DNA from: Chryseobacterium sp. KACC 21268
GTDB lineage: Bacteria; Bacteroidota; Bacteroidia; Flavobacteriales; Weeksellaceae
DNA: 64,000 bases
Assembly: GCA_028736075.1 (NCBI GenBank)
Contig: CP117875.1
Span: forward strand, 3,596,001-3,660,000
Direction of reading: 5' to 3'
The notes below the pieces were generated by a model. It saw only the letters and a list, made by a program, of their open reading frames with translations. It was not told the DNA's origin and did not search any database. Below, one piece after another: positions 26,723-35,023 of this stretch; the stretch's first letter is position 1, and the number at the start of each line of letters is the position of its first letter. The translations under genes were made by a program, and so were the position numbers.

Positions 26723-27376
26723 ATGTCACTACAATCAAATTATCAAAACATCATTTCCCAACTTCCCGAAAATGTAAAACTGGTCACGGTTTCCAAAACC
26801 AATCCAGCTGAGAAGATCAAAGAAGTTTATGATTTGGGACAACGGGCTTTTGGAGAGAATAAAGTTCAGGAATTGTTGGAAAAGCAACCAGTTCTTCCAA
26901 ATGATATTGAGTGGCATCTGATTGGACATCTTCAAACCAACAAAGTGAAATTTGTAGCGAGATTTATCTCAATGATAGAAAGTGTTGACAGCGAAAAACT
27001 TTTGAAAGAAATCGATAAAGAAGCTCTGAAGAACGAAAGGAAAATCAACGTTTTGCTTCAAGTTAAAATCGCAAAAGAAGAGACTAAATTCGGATTGACA
27101 GTGGAAGAAGCCAAAGATATTTTCAATAAATTCTTAGACGGAAACTATCCTAATATTGATATCAAAGGCTTGATGGGAATGGCAAGTTTTGTGGATGATG
27201 AAATTCAGATCCGTGAGGAATTTGGAATTTTGAAGCAACTTTTTGATGAACTTTCCAGCTTAAAACCTTTGGAAACTTTATCAATGGGAATGAGTGGCGA
27301 TTTTCCTTTGGCGATTGAATGTGGCTCAAATTCGGTGCGAGTTGGGTCGGCGATTTTTGGCGAACGGAATTATTAA
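26723..27376 (+). CDS. yggS: PLP homeostasis protein YggS/PROSC
   Basis: A 217-residue member of the YggS family with an alanine-racemase-like TIM barrel. Lys25 in VTVSKT carries pyridoxal phosphate, and GENKVQEL, HLIGHLQTNK, GLMGMAS and the C-terminal LSMGMSGDFPLAIECGS are family signatures. It buffers free PLP and affects vitamin B6 and amino acid balance. In many bacteria it lies with division genes, but here it stands alone, convergent with the glycan operon. Confidence 0.92.
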   Translation: MSLQSNYQNIISQLPENVKLVTVSKTNPAEKIKEVYDLGQRAFGENKVQELLEKQPVLPNDIEWHLIGHLQTNKVKFVARFISMIESVDSEKLLKEIDKEALKNERKINVLLQVKIAKEETKFGLTVEEAKDIFNKFLDGNYPNIDIKGLMGMASFVDDEIQIREEFGILKQLFDELSSLKPLETLSMGMSGDFPLAIECGSNSVRVGSAIFGERNY

Positions 27377-27397
27377 TTGAGTGTGTTTTCAAACACT

Positions 27398-27486
27398 AGG
27401 AGCACTAAGTTTTTTCACAATGTACACAAAGTTTTTTTTTTAATTAGTGTTCTTTGTGTTAACCTTTGAGTCTTTGTGGTTCATTA
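27398..27486. repeat. CACAAAG-type interspersed repeat
   Basis: The stretch is built from CACAAAG/CTTTGTG words on both strands (for example CACAAAGTTTT and CTTTGTGTTAACC), with poly-T in the middle. It fills the space between yggS and the convergent GT4 gene and runs into the last codons of GT4, giving its polar tail NHKDSKVNTKNTN. Confidence 0.55.
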
Positions 27487-28573
27487 AACTTTCGTAAACC
27501 TTCATCACCTCTTTCGCAATCACCTCATCATTGAATTTCTGGACAAACTCCAAACCTTTCTCCGCACGGCGTTTTCTCTCTGGTTCGTTGTTCCAAAGAA
27601 AATTAATTTTTGATCTGATGTCCGCCACATTTTGGGGATCAATATAAACAGAATCTGGTCCGCCTGCTTCGGGAAGACAGCTCGTATTACTCGTGATGAC
27701 AACTGTTTCAGAATACAAAGCCTCTATCACGGGAATTCCAAAACCTTCGAAGAAACTTGGATAGATGAAAATCTCTGCAAGTTTGTAAATGGCCGACAAT
27801 TCTTCCATCGAAACGCCTTGAAGAAATTGAACTTCAACTTTGCCTTTCTTGATCTCTTTTCCTATTAATTTAAAATATTTTGGCTTTTTGGTTCCAACTA
27901 CAACTAGCGGAATCTGAGTTTCCTTCAAAGCTTTGACGATGTTCAAAAGATTTTTTCTTGGTTCTATCGTTCCAACATTCAAAATAAATTTCTCTGGAAG
28001 TTGGAATTTTTCCTTGACCTGATCTAGAAATTCAGCGGATTGTTTTTCTTTGAAGCTTTGATGACAGCCTTGATAAACCACTTCAATTTTACTTTCAGGA
28101 ACTTTAAGATAATCTATAATATCCCGTTTAGTCTGCTCAGAAATGGAAATAATCTTGTCCGCAGCAATCGCCGCTTTCTTGAATTTCCAAAAATGAATTC
28201 TGCGGTCCAACCACGTGTAATATTCCGGATATCTTTCAAAAATCAGATCGTGGATCGTCACTACTTTTTTAATCGGCTTTTTGTTCCATTTCAATGGTAG
28301 TTCGCCCGATAGACCGTGGAAAATATCAGCACCTAAATTCTGTGCATCGATTCCCATTTTGAATTGTCGTGACAAGTTTCCTTTGGAAGTTTTGACGTGC
28401 GAAACGTTGGGAAGTTGTACTATTTGCTTTCCTTTGTCAGACGTCTTTTTGCTGATCAAAATATATTTATTCTCAGGAAAAACCTTGGAAAGAATCCTTA
28501 CCAGATCTCTGGAATAATTTCCTAATCCTGATACGCTCGAAAAAATACGTTTGGCATCGTAAGCAATCTTCAT
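27440..28573 (-). CDS. Glycosyltransferase family 4 protein
   Basis: A 377-residue GT-B fold enzyme. The N-terminal half contains GLGNYSRDLVR (about 16-26) and a central VTIHDLIFERYPEYYT; the C-terminal donor-binding half has NVGTIEPRKNL (about 198) and the E-x7-E motif in FEGFGIPVIEALYSE (about 276-290). It transfers a sugar from an NDP donor, retaining type, in the cytoplasm. It is the last gene of a four-gene operon; its ATG overlaps the deacetylase stop by one base (TAATG-type coupling). The last 13 residues seem to derive from an interspersed repeat. Confidence 0.85.
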   Translation of the reverse strand: MKIAYDAKRIFSSVSGLGNYSRDLVRILSKVFPENKYILISKKTSDKGKQIVQLPNVSHVKTSKGNLSRQFKMGIDAQNLGADIFHGLSGELPLKWNKKPIKKVVTIHDLIFERYPEYYTWLDRRIHFWKFKKAAIAADKIISISEQTKRDIIDYLKVPESKIEVVYQGCHQSFKEKQSAEFLDQVKEKFQLPEKFILNVGTIEPRKNLLNIVKALKETQIPLVVVGTKKPKYFKLIGKEIKKGKVEVQFLQGVSMEELSAIYKLAEIFIYPSFFEGFGIPVIEALYSETVVITSNTSCLPEAGGPDSVYIDPQNVADIRSKINFLWNNEPERKRRAEKGLEFVQKFNDEVIAKEVMKVYESLMNHKDSKVNTKNTN

Positions 28574-29361
28574 TAATTTTTATTTTTTTGTGTCCAATCT
28601 TCCAAAAATTCTCTGGTCGTAGAAAACTGATAATTATTTTTTTTTGCCCATCTGATAAAATTATCAAAACGATTGACCATAGCTTCATTCGTATTTTTGA
28701 AGGTGAAAGCAGGCAATTTATATTTTGGATTCGAGATGTCTGCAAATTCCCACGGATGAAAATAGATGTTCAAAAATCCTGTGGAATTGATTGATAATCT
28801 GGATAGCAATTTGTAAACCGAAAGTGGAAAGTTATGAAAACTTAACCAAAACAAAGGAATCCTGAAAATCGTAGAAACCGAAGCTGGAAACTGCAAGCTT
28901 CTCTTTTGCCAAAACGGCTGTCTGCTGACTTTGAAATTGTTGTATCTTCCGGGCAAATAAGTTGGATTGATGGAAGAATTATAGAAATATCCTGCATCGG
29001 AGACGGCATCTTCTGAAACCGCCATCATTCTCGGCATTCTGAGTCCGACAACTTTCGTATCGAATAATCTTTCTAACGCCTGCTTCGACTCTGCTAGATG
29101 TTTTTCTTCAAATTCCGAGTGAAACCAAGTGTGTGAAGCCAGTTCGTGACCTTCCTCCAATAGTTGCCTCACCAAATCCTGATTATTCTGAGCAAAAATT
29201 ACCGTGGAAAAAAAAGTAGCTTTGACTTGATTTTGATTTAAAATCCTGAGAATATTCTGCAGACCTTTTCTGGAAACCGCCAACTGCTCATCCAAAGGAA
29301 TCTCTCCCTTGTACTCCAAAGGCATATCAAATTCTTCGATGTCAAAACTTAATAAAATCAT
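28573..29361 (-). CDS. Polysaccharide deacetylase (NodB-like)
   Basis: A 262-residue carbohydrate esterase family 4-like protein. The first motif is SFDIEEFDMP at the N-terminus (catalytic/metal Asp) and the metal histidines are in ASHTWFHSEFE (about 95-105, H-x3-H). An LRMPRMM block replaces the usual R-x-x-x-F/Y motif. The SFDIEEF start resembles deacetylases found in exopolysaccharide clusters. No signal peptide is visible, so a cytoplasmic or membrane-face role on an intermediate is possible. It is sandwiched without gaps between GT2 and GT4. Confidence 0.8.
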   Translation of the reverse strand: MILLSFDIEEFDMPLEYKGEIPLDEQLAVSRKGLQNILRILNQNQVKATFFSTVIFAQNNQDLVRQLLEEGHELASHTWFHSEFEEKHLAESKQALERLFDTKVVGLRMPRMMAVSEDAVSDAGYFYNSSINPTYLPGRYNNFKVSRQPFWQKRSLQFPASVSTIFRIPLFWLSFHNFPLSVYKLLSRLSINSTGFLNIYFHPWEFADISNPKYKLPAFTFKNTNEAMVNRFDNFIRWAKKNNYQFSTTREFLEDWTQKNKN

Positions 29362-29362
29362 T

Positions 29363-30292
29363 TTAGAAATTTTTATTTTTGATGATATAATTTGGCCTTT
29401 GCTTCACTTCTTTGAAGATTTTCCCCAAGTAAATCCCGATAATTCCTAATATTATCAATTGTAATCCGCCGAAGAAAACGATGGTCATAATCAACGATGC
29501 CCAACCGGAAATTTCTGTTTTTTCGATGAAGGAATAAAGAACATAAAGACCATAGCCAACGACTGAAAGTCCTGAAAATAAGAATCCTAAATACGCCGCA
29601 ATGGATAATGGCTTGACGCTAAATGCCGTAATTCCCGTGAACGCAAATGTTATCATTTTCTTCAAATTATAACTGCTTTCGCCCGCCTGCCTTTCGTTGG
29701 CCGTGAACTCGATTCCAGTTTGTTTGAAACCCATCCAACTTGTCAGTCCTCGGAGAAACAAATCATCCTCGTTGAAATTTCGCATCACTTCTACCGCGCT
29801 AGCATCCATCAAGCGGAAATCCGAACCGCCACCTTTTGTCAAATTGACATCGGAAAGGCTGGATAATAATTTGTAAAAAAAGTCAGACGTTTTTCTTTTA
29901 AAAAAAGAAATTTCTTTGGGATAAGTTCTGATGGTAAACACAATATCATTTCCTTCTTCCCATTTTTTAATTAATTCGGGAATCAACTCTGGCGGATGTT
30001 GCAAATCGCCATCCATCGAGATTACCGCGTTTCCATCTGCATTATCAATTCCAGCTTTTACCGCGGGTTGATGACCGAAGTTTCTGGAAAACTCTATGAA
30101 TTTGACTTCACTATACTTTTGGGAAAGTTCTTCCAGCTTCTGCTGTGTGTTGTCTCGGCTTCCATCATTGACAAAGATGATTTCGAAGTCATAATGATTT
30201 AATCCATCAAAAACTTGTTTTATTTTTTGATGAATCAAGGCAACGTTTTCTTGCTCGTTGTGTGCGGGAATGACTATGGAAATTTTTTTCAT
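29363..30292 (-). CDS. Glycosyltransferase family 2, polyprenyl-phosphate type
   Basis: A 309-residue GT-A enzyme with N-terminal SIVIPAHNEQENV, FVNDGSRDNT, the metal site DGDLQHPPE (about 98-106) and a QAGESSY block, then two C-terminal hydrophobic helices (about 230-255 and 264-292). This DPM1/GtrB layout is known for enzymes that load a sugar onto polyprenyl phosphate at the inner membrane. It overlaps GT87 by one base and precedes the deacetylase by one base. The product is inferred to feed the GT87 enzyme upstream in the operon. Confidence 0.85.
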   Translation of the reverse strand: MKKISIVIPAHNEQENVALIHQKIKQVFDGLNHYDFEIIFVNDGSRDNTQQKLEELSQKYSEVKFIEFSRNFGHQPAVKAGIDNADGNAVISMDGDLQHPPELIPELIKKWEEGNDIVFTIRTYPKEISFFKRKTSDFFYKLLSSLSDVNLTKGGGSDFRLMDASAVEVMRNFNEDDLFLRGLTSWMGFKQTGIEFTANERQAGESSYNLKKMITFAFTGITAFSVKPLSIAAYLGFLFSGLSVVGYGLYVLYSFIEKTEISGWASLIMTIVFFGGLQLIILGIIGIYLGKIFKEVKQRPNYIIKNKNF

Positions 30293-31461
30293 TAATCTAA
30301 CTTATAATCCTTCTCAAAATCTTTTGTCAACAATTCGTACATCACTCTAAACCAAATGACTATACAAGGAATTGCTTTGGTTGAATATTTTATGAAAACA
30401 CCTTCTTTGATAGATTTTGGAAACAAATCCGAAAATGCAAAACAAGTGAAAATCATTACAAAAATCAATAAGGCAATGTCAATTTTCAACAATTTCTTCT
30501 GCATCAAGAACCAAATCATCACGCCCGCAATCGCAATGATGTAAGTCGGGCTTTCCGAACCTGAGCTGAATAGCACAACAAACAATAATGTGGAAGCCAA
30601 AATCATCATCTGAAATGGTAGAAATTTGAATTGTTTTGTTCTGACGTATGGCAACATAAATAAAATAAATCCAGGAACTAGAAATATGAGATTTGAAATG
30701 TCAGCATTGCCCAAAACTCTTCTCACAACGCCCATCAGAGAATAGTCCTGACGAGTTCCCAAAGCTTGGTTATCAAGGTTTTTCCCCGACAGAGATGTGT
30801 ACCAATCAAAATAGGATTGAACTCCAAACTTTGGACTTGAAATCAACATCGGCAAAACAAAAAACAGAATTGAGATGACGATAAATGAGATGATAAATTT
30901 GGTTTTATTTTTAACAAAGAAAAAAGCGGAAAGTCCCACGATTCCATAGATTTTTACAAAAACGCCAATGAGAATGGCGAATGCGGATTGGGTTTCTTTT
31001 CTTTCATAAATGTAAATCGCAGACAACATCAATAATCCTGTCAGAATAATATTGAATTGAAAATAGGTTGCCGCCGTGATGAATTCCTGAAGACAAAGCC
31101 AGGCAAAAAAAGATTTTTTAGCATCCGAAAAAGGAAGTTTGTAAATCGCAAAAAGAAAGACCAAAGTGCTGGCAACATTCCATAAAACAGAACCAAAACC
31201 ATCCGGCATCATCGCAAAAGGCGCAATCAAAAGACTAAAGAATACGCCGTAATGATTGCTGTCAAAAAACAAATCGGGATATTGTGAAAATATATTTCTT
31301 TCTTGTAAAGTATTGTAAAACACACCTTTGAAAATCAGATAATTGTTGTAGCCTCCTGTTCCTCTTTTATATTTGCTGTAAGCAGTGACTGCAGCCACAA
31401 TAATATAGATCACAAAGATGATACGATAATCAGAAATAAATTTTAAGAACTTCTGTTTCAC
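30292..31461 (-). CDS. GT87-like (DUF2029) membrane glycosyltransferase
   Basis: A 389-residue polytopic membrane protein with about ten hydrophobic helices and short charged loops, for example NHYGVFFSLLIAPF and GVFVKIYGIVGL, a pattern typical of GT87/DUF2029 proteins that use polyprenyl-phosphate mannose on the outer face of the membrane. A GTG start is used (Met-Lys-Gln-Lys follows); no better ATG is near. It is the first gene of the four-gene glycan operon and follows the dapD terminator by about 20 bases. Acceptor unknown. Confidence 0.7.
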   Translation of the reverse strand: MKQKFLKFISDYRIIFVIYIIVAAVTAYSKYKRGTGGYNNYLIFKGVFYNTLQERNIFSQYPDLFFDSNHYGVFFSLLIAPFAMMPDGFGSVLWNVASTLVFLFAIYKLPFSDAKKSFFAWLCLQEFITAATYFQFNIILTGLLMLSAIYIYERKETQSAFAILIGVFVKIYGIVGLSAFFFVKNKTKFIISFIVISILFFVLPMLISSPKFGVQSYFDWYTSLSGKNLDNQALGTRQDYSLMGVVRRVLGNADISNLIFLVPGFILFMLPYVRTKQFKFLPFQMMILASTLLFVVLFSSGSESPTYIIAIAGVMIWFLMQKKLLKIDIALLIFVMIFTCFAFSDLFPKSIKEGVFIKYSTKAIPCIVIWFRVMYELLTKDFEKDYKLD

Positions 31462-31481
31462 TGTTTTCGTAGGTTTAGTTT

Positions 31482-31529
31482 AAAAAAAATGTCATTCTAA
31501 CGAGAAGTTAAGTTCTCATTAGAATGACA
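31482..31529 (-). terminator. Terminator of dapD with TGTCATTC arms
   Basis: A long near-perfect inverted repeat (TGTCATTCTAA with its complement plus an inner GAGA/TCTC helix, 31490-31529) is followed on the minus strand by T8. It ends dapD and separates it from the glycan operon. Confidence 0.8.
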
Positions 31530-31554
31530 AATATAAGTTTAAAATCTATATCTA

Positions 31555-32367
31555 TTAAACTGCTACATTATTTTCTCTCAAAGCGTCATTCAGAGAGGTT
31601 TTTTTGTCTGTAGATTCTTTTCTTTTCCCGATGATCAAGGCACAAGGTACTTGGTACTCACCTGATGGAAATTTCTTGGTGTAACTTCCAGGAATTACTA
31701 CGGAACGTTCTGGAACGTAACCTTTCGTTTCGATTGGTTCTGGGCCTGTAACATCTATAATTTTGGTGGACATTGTCAAACAAACATTAGCTCCAAGAAC
31801 AGCTTCTTTGCCTACGCGAACACCTTCTACCACGATACATCTAGATCCGATAAAGGCATCATCCTCGATAATGACAGGCGCCGCCTGCAATGGCTCCAAA
31901 ACACCACCGATTCCTACACCACCACTTAGGTGAACATTCTTACCTATCTGTGCACAACTTCCAACCGTTGCCCAAGTATCGACCATAGTTCCAGAATCTA
32001 CATAAGCACCGATGTTAACGTAAGATGGCATCAAAATTACACCACTAGCTACGAAACTTCCGTGTCTTGCAATCGCGTGAGGTACTACTCTAACACCTTT
32101 TTCTGCGTAATTTTTCTTCAAAGGAATTTTATCGTGGAATTCGAATGGACCAACTTCTATGGTTTCCATTGTCTGGATTGGGAAATACATTACCACGCCT
32201 TTCTTCACCCATTCGTTGATTTGCCAACCGTTTTCTGTTGGTTCTGCGGTACGCAATTCGCCAGCATCCAGTTTTGCAACAACTTCTCTTACTGCATTTT
32301 GGTATTCTTCTTCTTTCAAAAGTTCGCGGTTATCCCAAGCTTTTTCGATTTTTTCCTGTAAAGACAT
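31555..32367 (-). CDS. dapD: Tetrahydrodipicolinate N-succinyltransferase
   Basis: A 270-residue protein made of a helical N-terminal domain and a left-handed beta helix of hexapeptide repeats (for example IGAYVDSGTMVDTWATVGS and DDAFIGSRCIVVEGVRVG). The motifs RHGSFVASGVILMPSYVNIG and GSCAQIGKNVHLSGGVGIGG are DapD signatures. It transfers succinyl from succinyl-CoA in the succinylase branch of lysine and diaminopimelate synthesis for peptidoglycan. Normal length. It is a single gene with its own terminator. Confidence 0.95.
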   Translation of the reverse strand: MSLQEKIEKAWDNRELLKEEEYQNAVREVVAKLDAGELRTAEPTENGWQINEWVKKGVVMYFPIQTMETIEVGPFEFHDKIPLKKNYAEKGVRVVPHAIARHGSFVASGVILMPSYVNIGAYVDSGTMVDTWATVGSCAQIGKNVHLSGGVGIGGVLEPLQAAPVIIEDDAFIGSRCIVVEGVRVGKEAVLGANVCLTMSTKIIDVTGPEPIETKGYVPERSVVIPGSYTKKFPSGEYQVPCALIIGKRKESTDKKTSLNDALRENNVAV

Positions 32368-32431
32368 ATGATTTATAAATGATAATTGATTAACGATAAT
32401 TGATTTTATTTGGATTAAATTTCATCCAATG

Positions 32432-32439
32432 CAAAAATA
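32432..32439 (-). promoter_or_regulatory. Possible -7 element of dapD
   Basis: On the minus strand TATTTTTG exactly matches TAnnTTTG, about 65 bases before the dapD start, leaving a leader of some 55 bases. Confidence 0.4.
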
Positions 32440-32445
32440 AAAAAA

Positions 32446-32982
32446 CTAAAGCACACTTCTCGCAAAAAGGAAAGCTTTGTTCCAGTAAGCTTCATTCAAG
32501 GAAGAAATAATAACACCTTTGGATGTTGAAGCGTGAATAAAGGTCACTTCGCCACTGTTCAGAATATCGTGAACAATTCCAACGTGCGTTACGGATGATC
32601 CGCCAGCTGTTGCAAAAAACAAAAGGTCACCTGGTTTTGCCTCGGAAATATTAATGGAAGAGCCAGATTTCCCTTGATCTTGAGAACGTCTTGGCATTTG
32701 GATCTTATTCTCATCAAAAACTTTACAAACTAATCCTGAACAGTCAAAGCCGGCTTTTGTATTCCCAGCGTACTTGTAAGGTGTCCCAAGATAATTTTCG
32801 GCGTCGCTCAGAATGGAAGCTCTGGTGCCGGACACATTGCCGGAGTACGTAGAACTTAGTTTTTTTATAGTGGTAGATTTGGTAGTCGAAGGTCTTTTGT
32901 AGGAATATTTTTTAGTAGATTTTGAAGCACCACAAGACACCAGAATTATTGAAAATAGAATTACCAGTACAGATCTTTTCAT
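32446..32982 (-). CDS. NlpC/P60 (C40) peptidase lipoprotein
   Basis: A 178-residue lipoprotein. The signal ends in LVSC (Cys17), followed by a Ser/Thr/Lys-rich linker and an NlpC/P60 domain with catalytic Cys81 in FDCSGLV, His133 in THVGIV and His150 in FIHAST. These enzymes cut D-Glu-meso-DAP bonds in peptidoglycan stem peptides. ATG 32982 is chosen; the longer frame would start with TTG at 33003, and a TACTTTTG promoter at 33037 places the transcript start upstream of this ATG. Single gene. Confidence 0.88.
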   Translation of the reverse strand: MKRSVLVILFSIILVSCGASKSTKKYSYKRPSTTKSTTIKKLSSTYSGNVSGTRASILSDAENYLGTPYKYAGNTKAGFDCSGLVCKVFDENKIQMPRRSQDQGKSGSSINISEAKPGDLLFFATAGGSSVTHVGIVHDILNSGEVTFIHASTSKGVIISSLNEAYWNKAFLFARSVL

Positions 32983-33036
32983 AAAACAGATTTTAAACAG
33001 CAATTTTTTTTCGATAGATTGATTTTGATTGTATCA

Positions 33037-33067
33037 CAAAAGTAGGACACTTATCTAAATTAAACAA
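33037..33067 (-). promoter_or_regulatory. Promoter of the NlpC/P60 lipoprotein gene
   Basis: On the minus strand TTG (33065-33067), a 20-base spacer and TACTTTTG (33037-33044) match the Bacteroidota promoter well. Confidence 0.6.
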
Positions 33068-33160
33068 GAGTTTGAATTAAAATTACTTCTTTAATTAAGC
33101 AAAATGAAATAATTATATATACTTTTTACTATTAAATTCAATTTTTATCCCTAGAACAAA

Positions 33161-33190
33161 CAAAAATTCCTAACTGTAGTAGTCAGGAAT
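33161..33190 (-). terminator. Terminator downstream of tRNA-Ala
   Basis: On the minus strand an imperfect hairpin (ATTCCT/AGGAAT with an inner ACT/AGT helix) is followed by TTTTTG, just past the tRNA 3' end. Confidence 0.65.
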
Positions 33191-33197
33191 TAAATTG

Positions 33198-33271
33198 TGG
33201 AGGATATCGGGATCGAACCGACCACCTTTAGACTGCCAGTCTAACGCTCTAGCCAGATGAGCTAATCCCCC
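33198..33271 (-). tRNA. tRNA-Ala (anticodon GGC)
   Basis: The minus strand forms a 74-base cloverleaf. The acceptor GGGGGAT pairs with ATCCTCC and includes G3-U70, the alanine identity pair. The anticodon stem TTAGA/TCTAA closes the loop CTGGCAG, giving anticodon GGC. The T arm contains GGTTCGATCCC. CCA is not encoded. It stands alone between the NlpC/P60 lipoprotein and the DUF2007 gene. Confidence 0.95.
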
Positions 33272-33338
33272 TTTTGTTGTGCAATGATACTGATTTTGTA
33301 GATTATCAACAAAATAAAATTCAAATTAATAATAAAAA

Positions 33339-33370
33339 ATCGGGCTCAAATAAATTTGAACCCGATTTCT
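33339..33370 (-). terminator. Terminator of the DUF2007 gene
   Basis: A long hairpin (AAATCGGG and TCAAAT arms with one mismatch, 2-base loop) flanked by A/T runs lies 29 bases past the stop codon on the minus strand. Confidence 0.7.
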
Positions 33371-33398
33371 GTAAAACGTAAAATTTAAAAATATGAAA

Positions 33399-33626
33399 TC
33401 AATTTTGGTTTGATTTTAAATACTCGTCGATGATCTCAAACGCTTTTTTCTCGTCTTTCAGATCAACTTTAATAAAAGTGTTGGTTGCAGTGGGAGTCGA
33501 AAGAAAACTAAGATAAGAGTTCTCAACATCACATTTTATTCCTGCATCTTCCAGCTTAGACTTCATCAGCTGGATCTCCTGTGGGCTACTGCTTTCGTAA
33601 ACAGAGACTCTGGTTGTTGCATCCAT
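33399..33626 (-). CDS. DUF2007 putative signal-transducing protein
   Basis: A 75-residue protein with a ferredoxin-like pattern: strand VSVYESSSPQEIQLMKSKLE, strand IKCDVEN, strand TFIKVDL and final helix KKAFEIIDEYLK. This matches DUF2007, whose members bind PII-type or related regulators by homology claims that are not well tested. No catalytic residues are visible. It is a single small gene with its own terminator, downstream of the lysine operon. Confidence 0.75.
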   Translation of the reverse strand: MDATTRVSVYESSSPQEIQLMKSKLEDAGIKCDVENSYLSFLSTPTATNTFIKVDLKDEKKAFEIIDEYLKSNQN

Positions 33627-33691
33627 AATTCAGATTTTGATATTTATTAAGCATAGCAATTTATAAAAAAAATATCAAAATCAAAAATTCT

Positions 33692-35011
33692 TTATATTAA
33701 ATTCTCAAATATTGAATTAATCTTATCTAAAACAATCTGAATTTCTTCTTTTGTTACATTAAGATGTGGACGGAATCTAATGGACTGATCACCGCAGGTC
33801 AACACGATGATTCCTTCATCATAAAGCTTTTCTCTCAGCCAGTTTCTGGTGTCGTGGTCTTTCAGATCAAAAGCACACATCAAGCCTTTTCCTCTCGATG
33901 CAAAGATATGTTCTGGGAATTTTTGTTCTAATTTTAATAATCCTTCTAATAGAAATTCTCCTACCACTTTGGAATTCTCCACCAAATTTTCATTTTCAAT
34001 AATTTCTAAAACCAATTGAAAACGAAGCATATCGATAAAGTTTCCACCGAAAGTAGAATTGATTCTGGAACTTTCTACAAAAACGTGATGTTCTACTTCG
34101 TCAAGTTTTTCTTTGTTGGCCAAGATTCCGCAAACCTGCGTCTTCTTACCGAAAGAAATGACGTCTGGAATAATTCCCAGATCTTCGTAAGCCCACATTT
34201 TCCCCGTCATTCCGATTCCGGTTTGAACTTCGTCGAGGATCAAAAGGATTTCGTTTTCGTCACAGATCCTTCTCAGTTCGGCGAAGAATTCGTTTCTGAA
34301 ATGGTTGTCGCCACCTTCTGCCTGGATCGGCTCAATAATGATACAAGCCACCTCATCCGGATTTGCCAAAATCGCTTCCTGGATATTAAGCAAAGCCATT
34401 TGTTCGTGCTTGATGGTTTCCTCAAGATTCTCTTCCGTAATCGGGAAATTCAGTTTTGGATTGGTGATTCTTGGCCACTCGAATTTTGGGAAATATTGGT
34501 GTTTTCTTGGGTCCGAAGTATTTGTCAATGACAATGTGTAACCACTTCTGCCGTGGAAAGACTGTTTGAAATGAATGACCAAACTTGCCTCCTTGTCAAT
34601 ATCTTTTAGCCAGTTCTTTCTGGTCTTCCAGTCGAAAGCTGTTTTCAAAGCGTTTTCAACAGCCAAAGCGCCACCTTCCACGAAAAAGCAATAAGGTAAC
34701 TCTTTAGGAATCGCCACTCTCGAGAAAACGTCCATAAAATCTGCATATTCCTGAAGATAGACATCGCTCAAAGTTGGTTTGTAAATTGCCATTTTTCCCA
34801 ACCAATTGGCTTTTTCCAAAATGTAAGGATGGTTATAACCAACGGAAGCCGACGCAAACATAGAGAACATATCGAGATATTCTTTGCCTGTCAAACGGTC
34901 CACAATGTAGGAACCGTGGGACTTTTTGAAATCCATTACAAAATCGAAACCGTCTGCAAGGATATGTTTGCCTAGGGTTTCTTTTACTTTATTTTCTGTC
35001 GTTATTATCAT
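33692..35011 (-). CDS. lat: L-Lysine 6-transaminase
   Basis: A 439-residue class III (ornithine-type) PLP aminotransferase. LILDEVQTGIGMTGKMWA (about 257-274) is the cofactor motif, the Schiff-base lysine is in ISFGKKTQVCG (about residue 288), and FFVEGGALAVENALK and SFHGRSGYTLSLTN line the PLP phosphate site. The EGGALAVENALK and GKKTQVCG forms are those of lysine 6-aminotransferases, known from Flavobacterium lutescens and Actinobacteria. It passes the epsilon amino group of lysine to 2-oxoglutarate, giving 2-aminoadipate 6-semialdehyde. The dehydrogenase for that product is encoded in the same operon. Confidence 0.92.
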   Translation of the reverse strand: MIITTENKVKETLGKHILADGFDFVMDFKKSHGSYIVDRLTGKEYLDMFSMFASASVGYNHPYILEKANWLGKMAIYKPTLSDVYLQEYADFMDVFSRVAIPKELPYCFFVEGGALAVENALKTAFDWKTRKNWLKDIDKEASLVIHFKQSFHGRSGYTLSLTNTSDPRKHQYFPKFEWPRITNPKLNFPITEENLEETIKHEQMALLNIQEAILANPDEVACIIIEPIQAEGGDNHFRNEFFAELRRICDENEILLILDEVQTGIGMTGKMWAYEDLGIIPDVISFGKKTQVCGILANKEKLDEVEHHVFVESSRINSTFGGNFIDMLRFQLVLEIIENENLVENSKVVGEFLLEGLLKLEQKFPEHIFASRGKGLMCAFDLKDHDTRNWLREKLYDEGIIVLTCGDQSIRFRPHLNVTKEEIQIVLDKINSIFENLI

Positions 35012-35023
35012 ATTTTGTATTTT

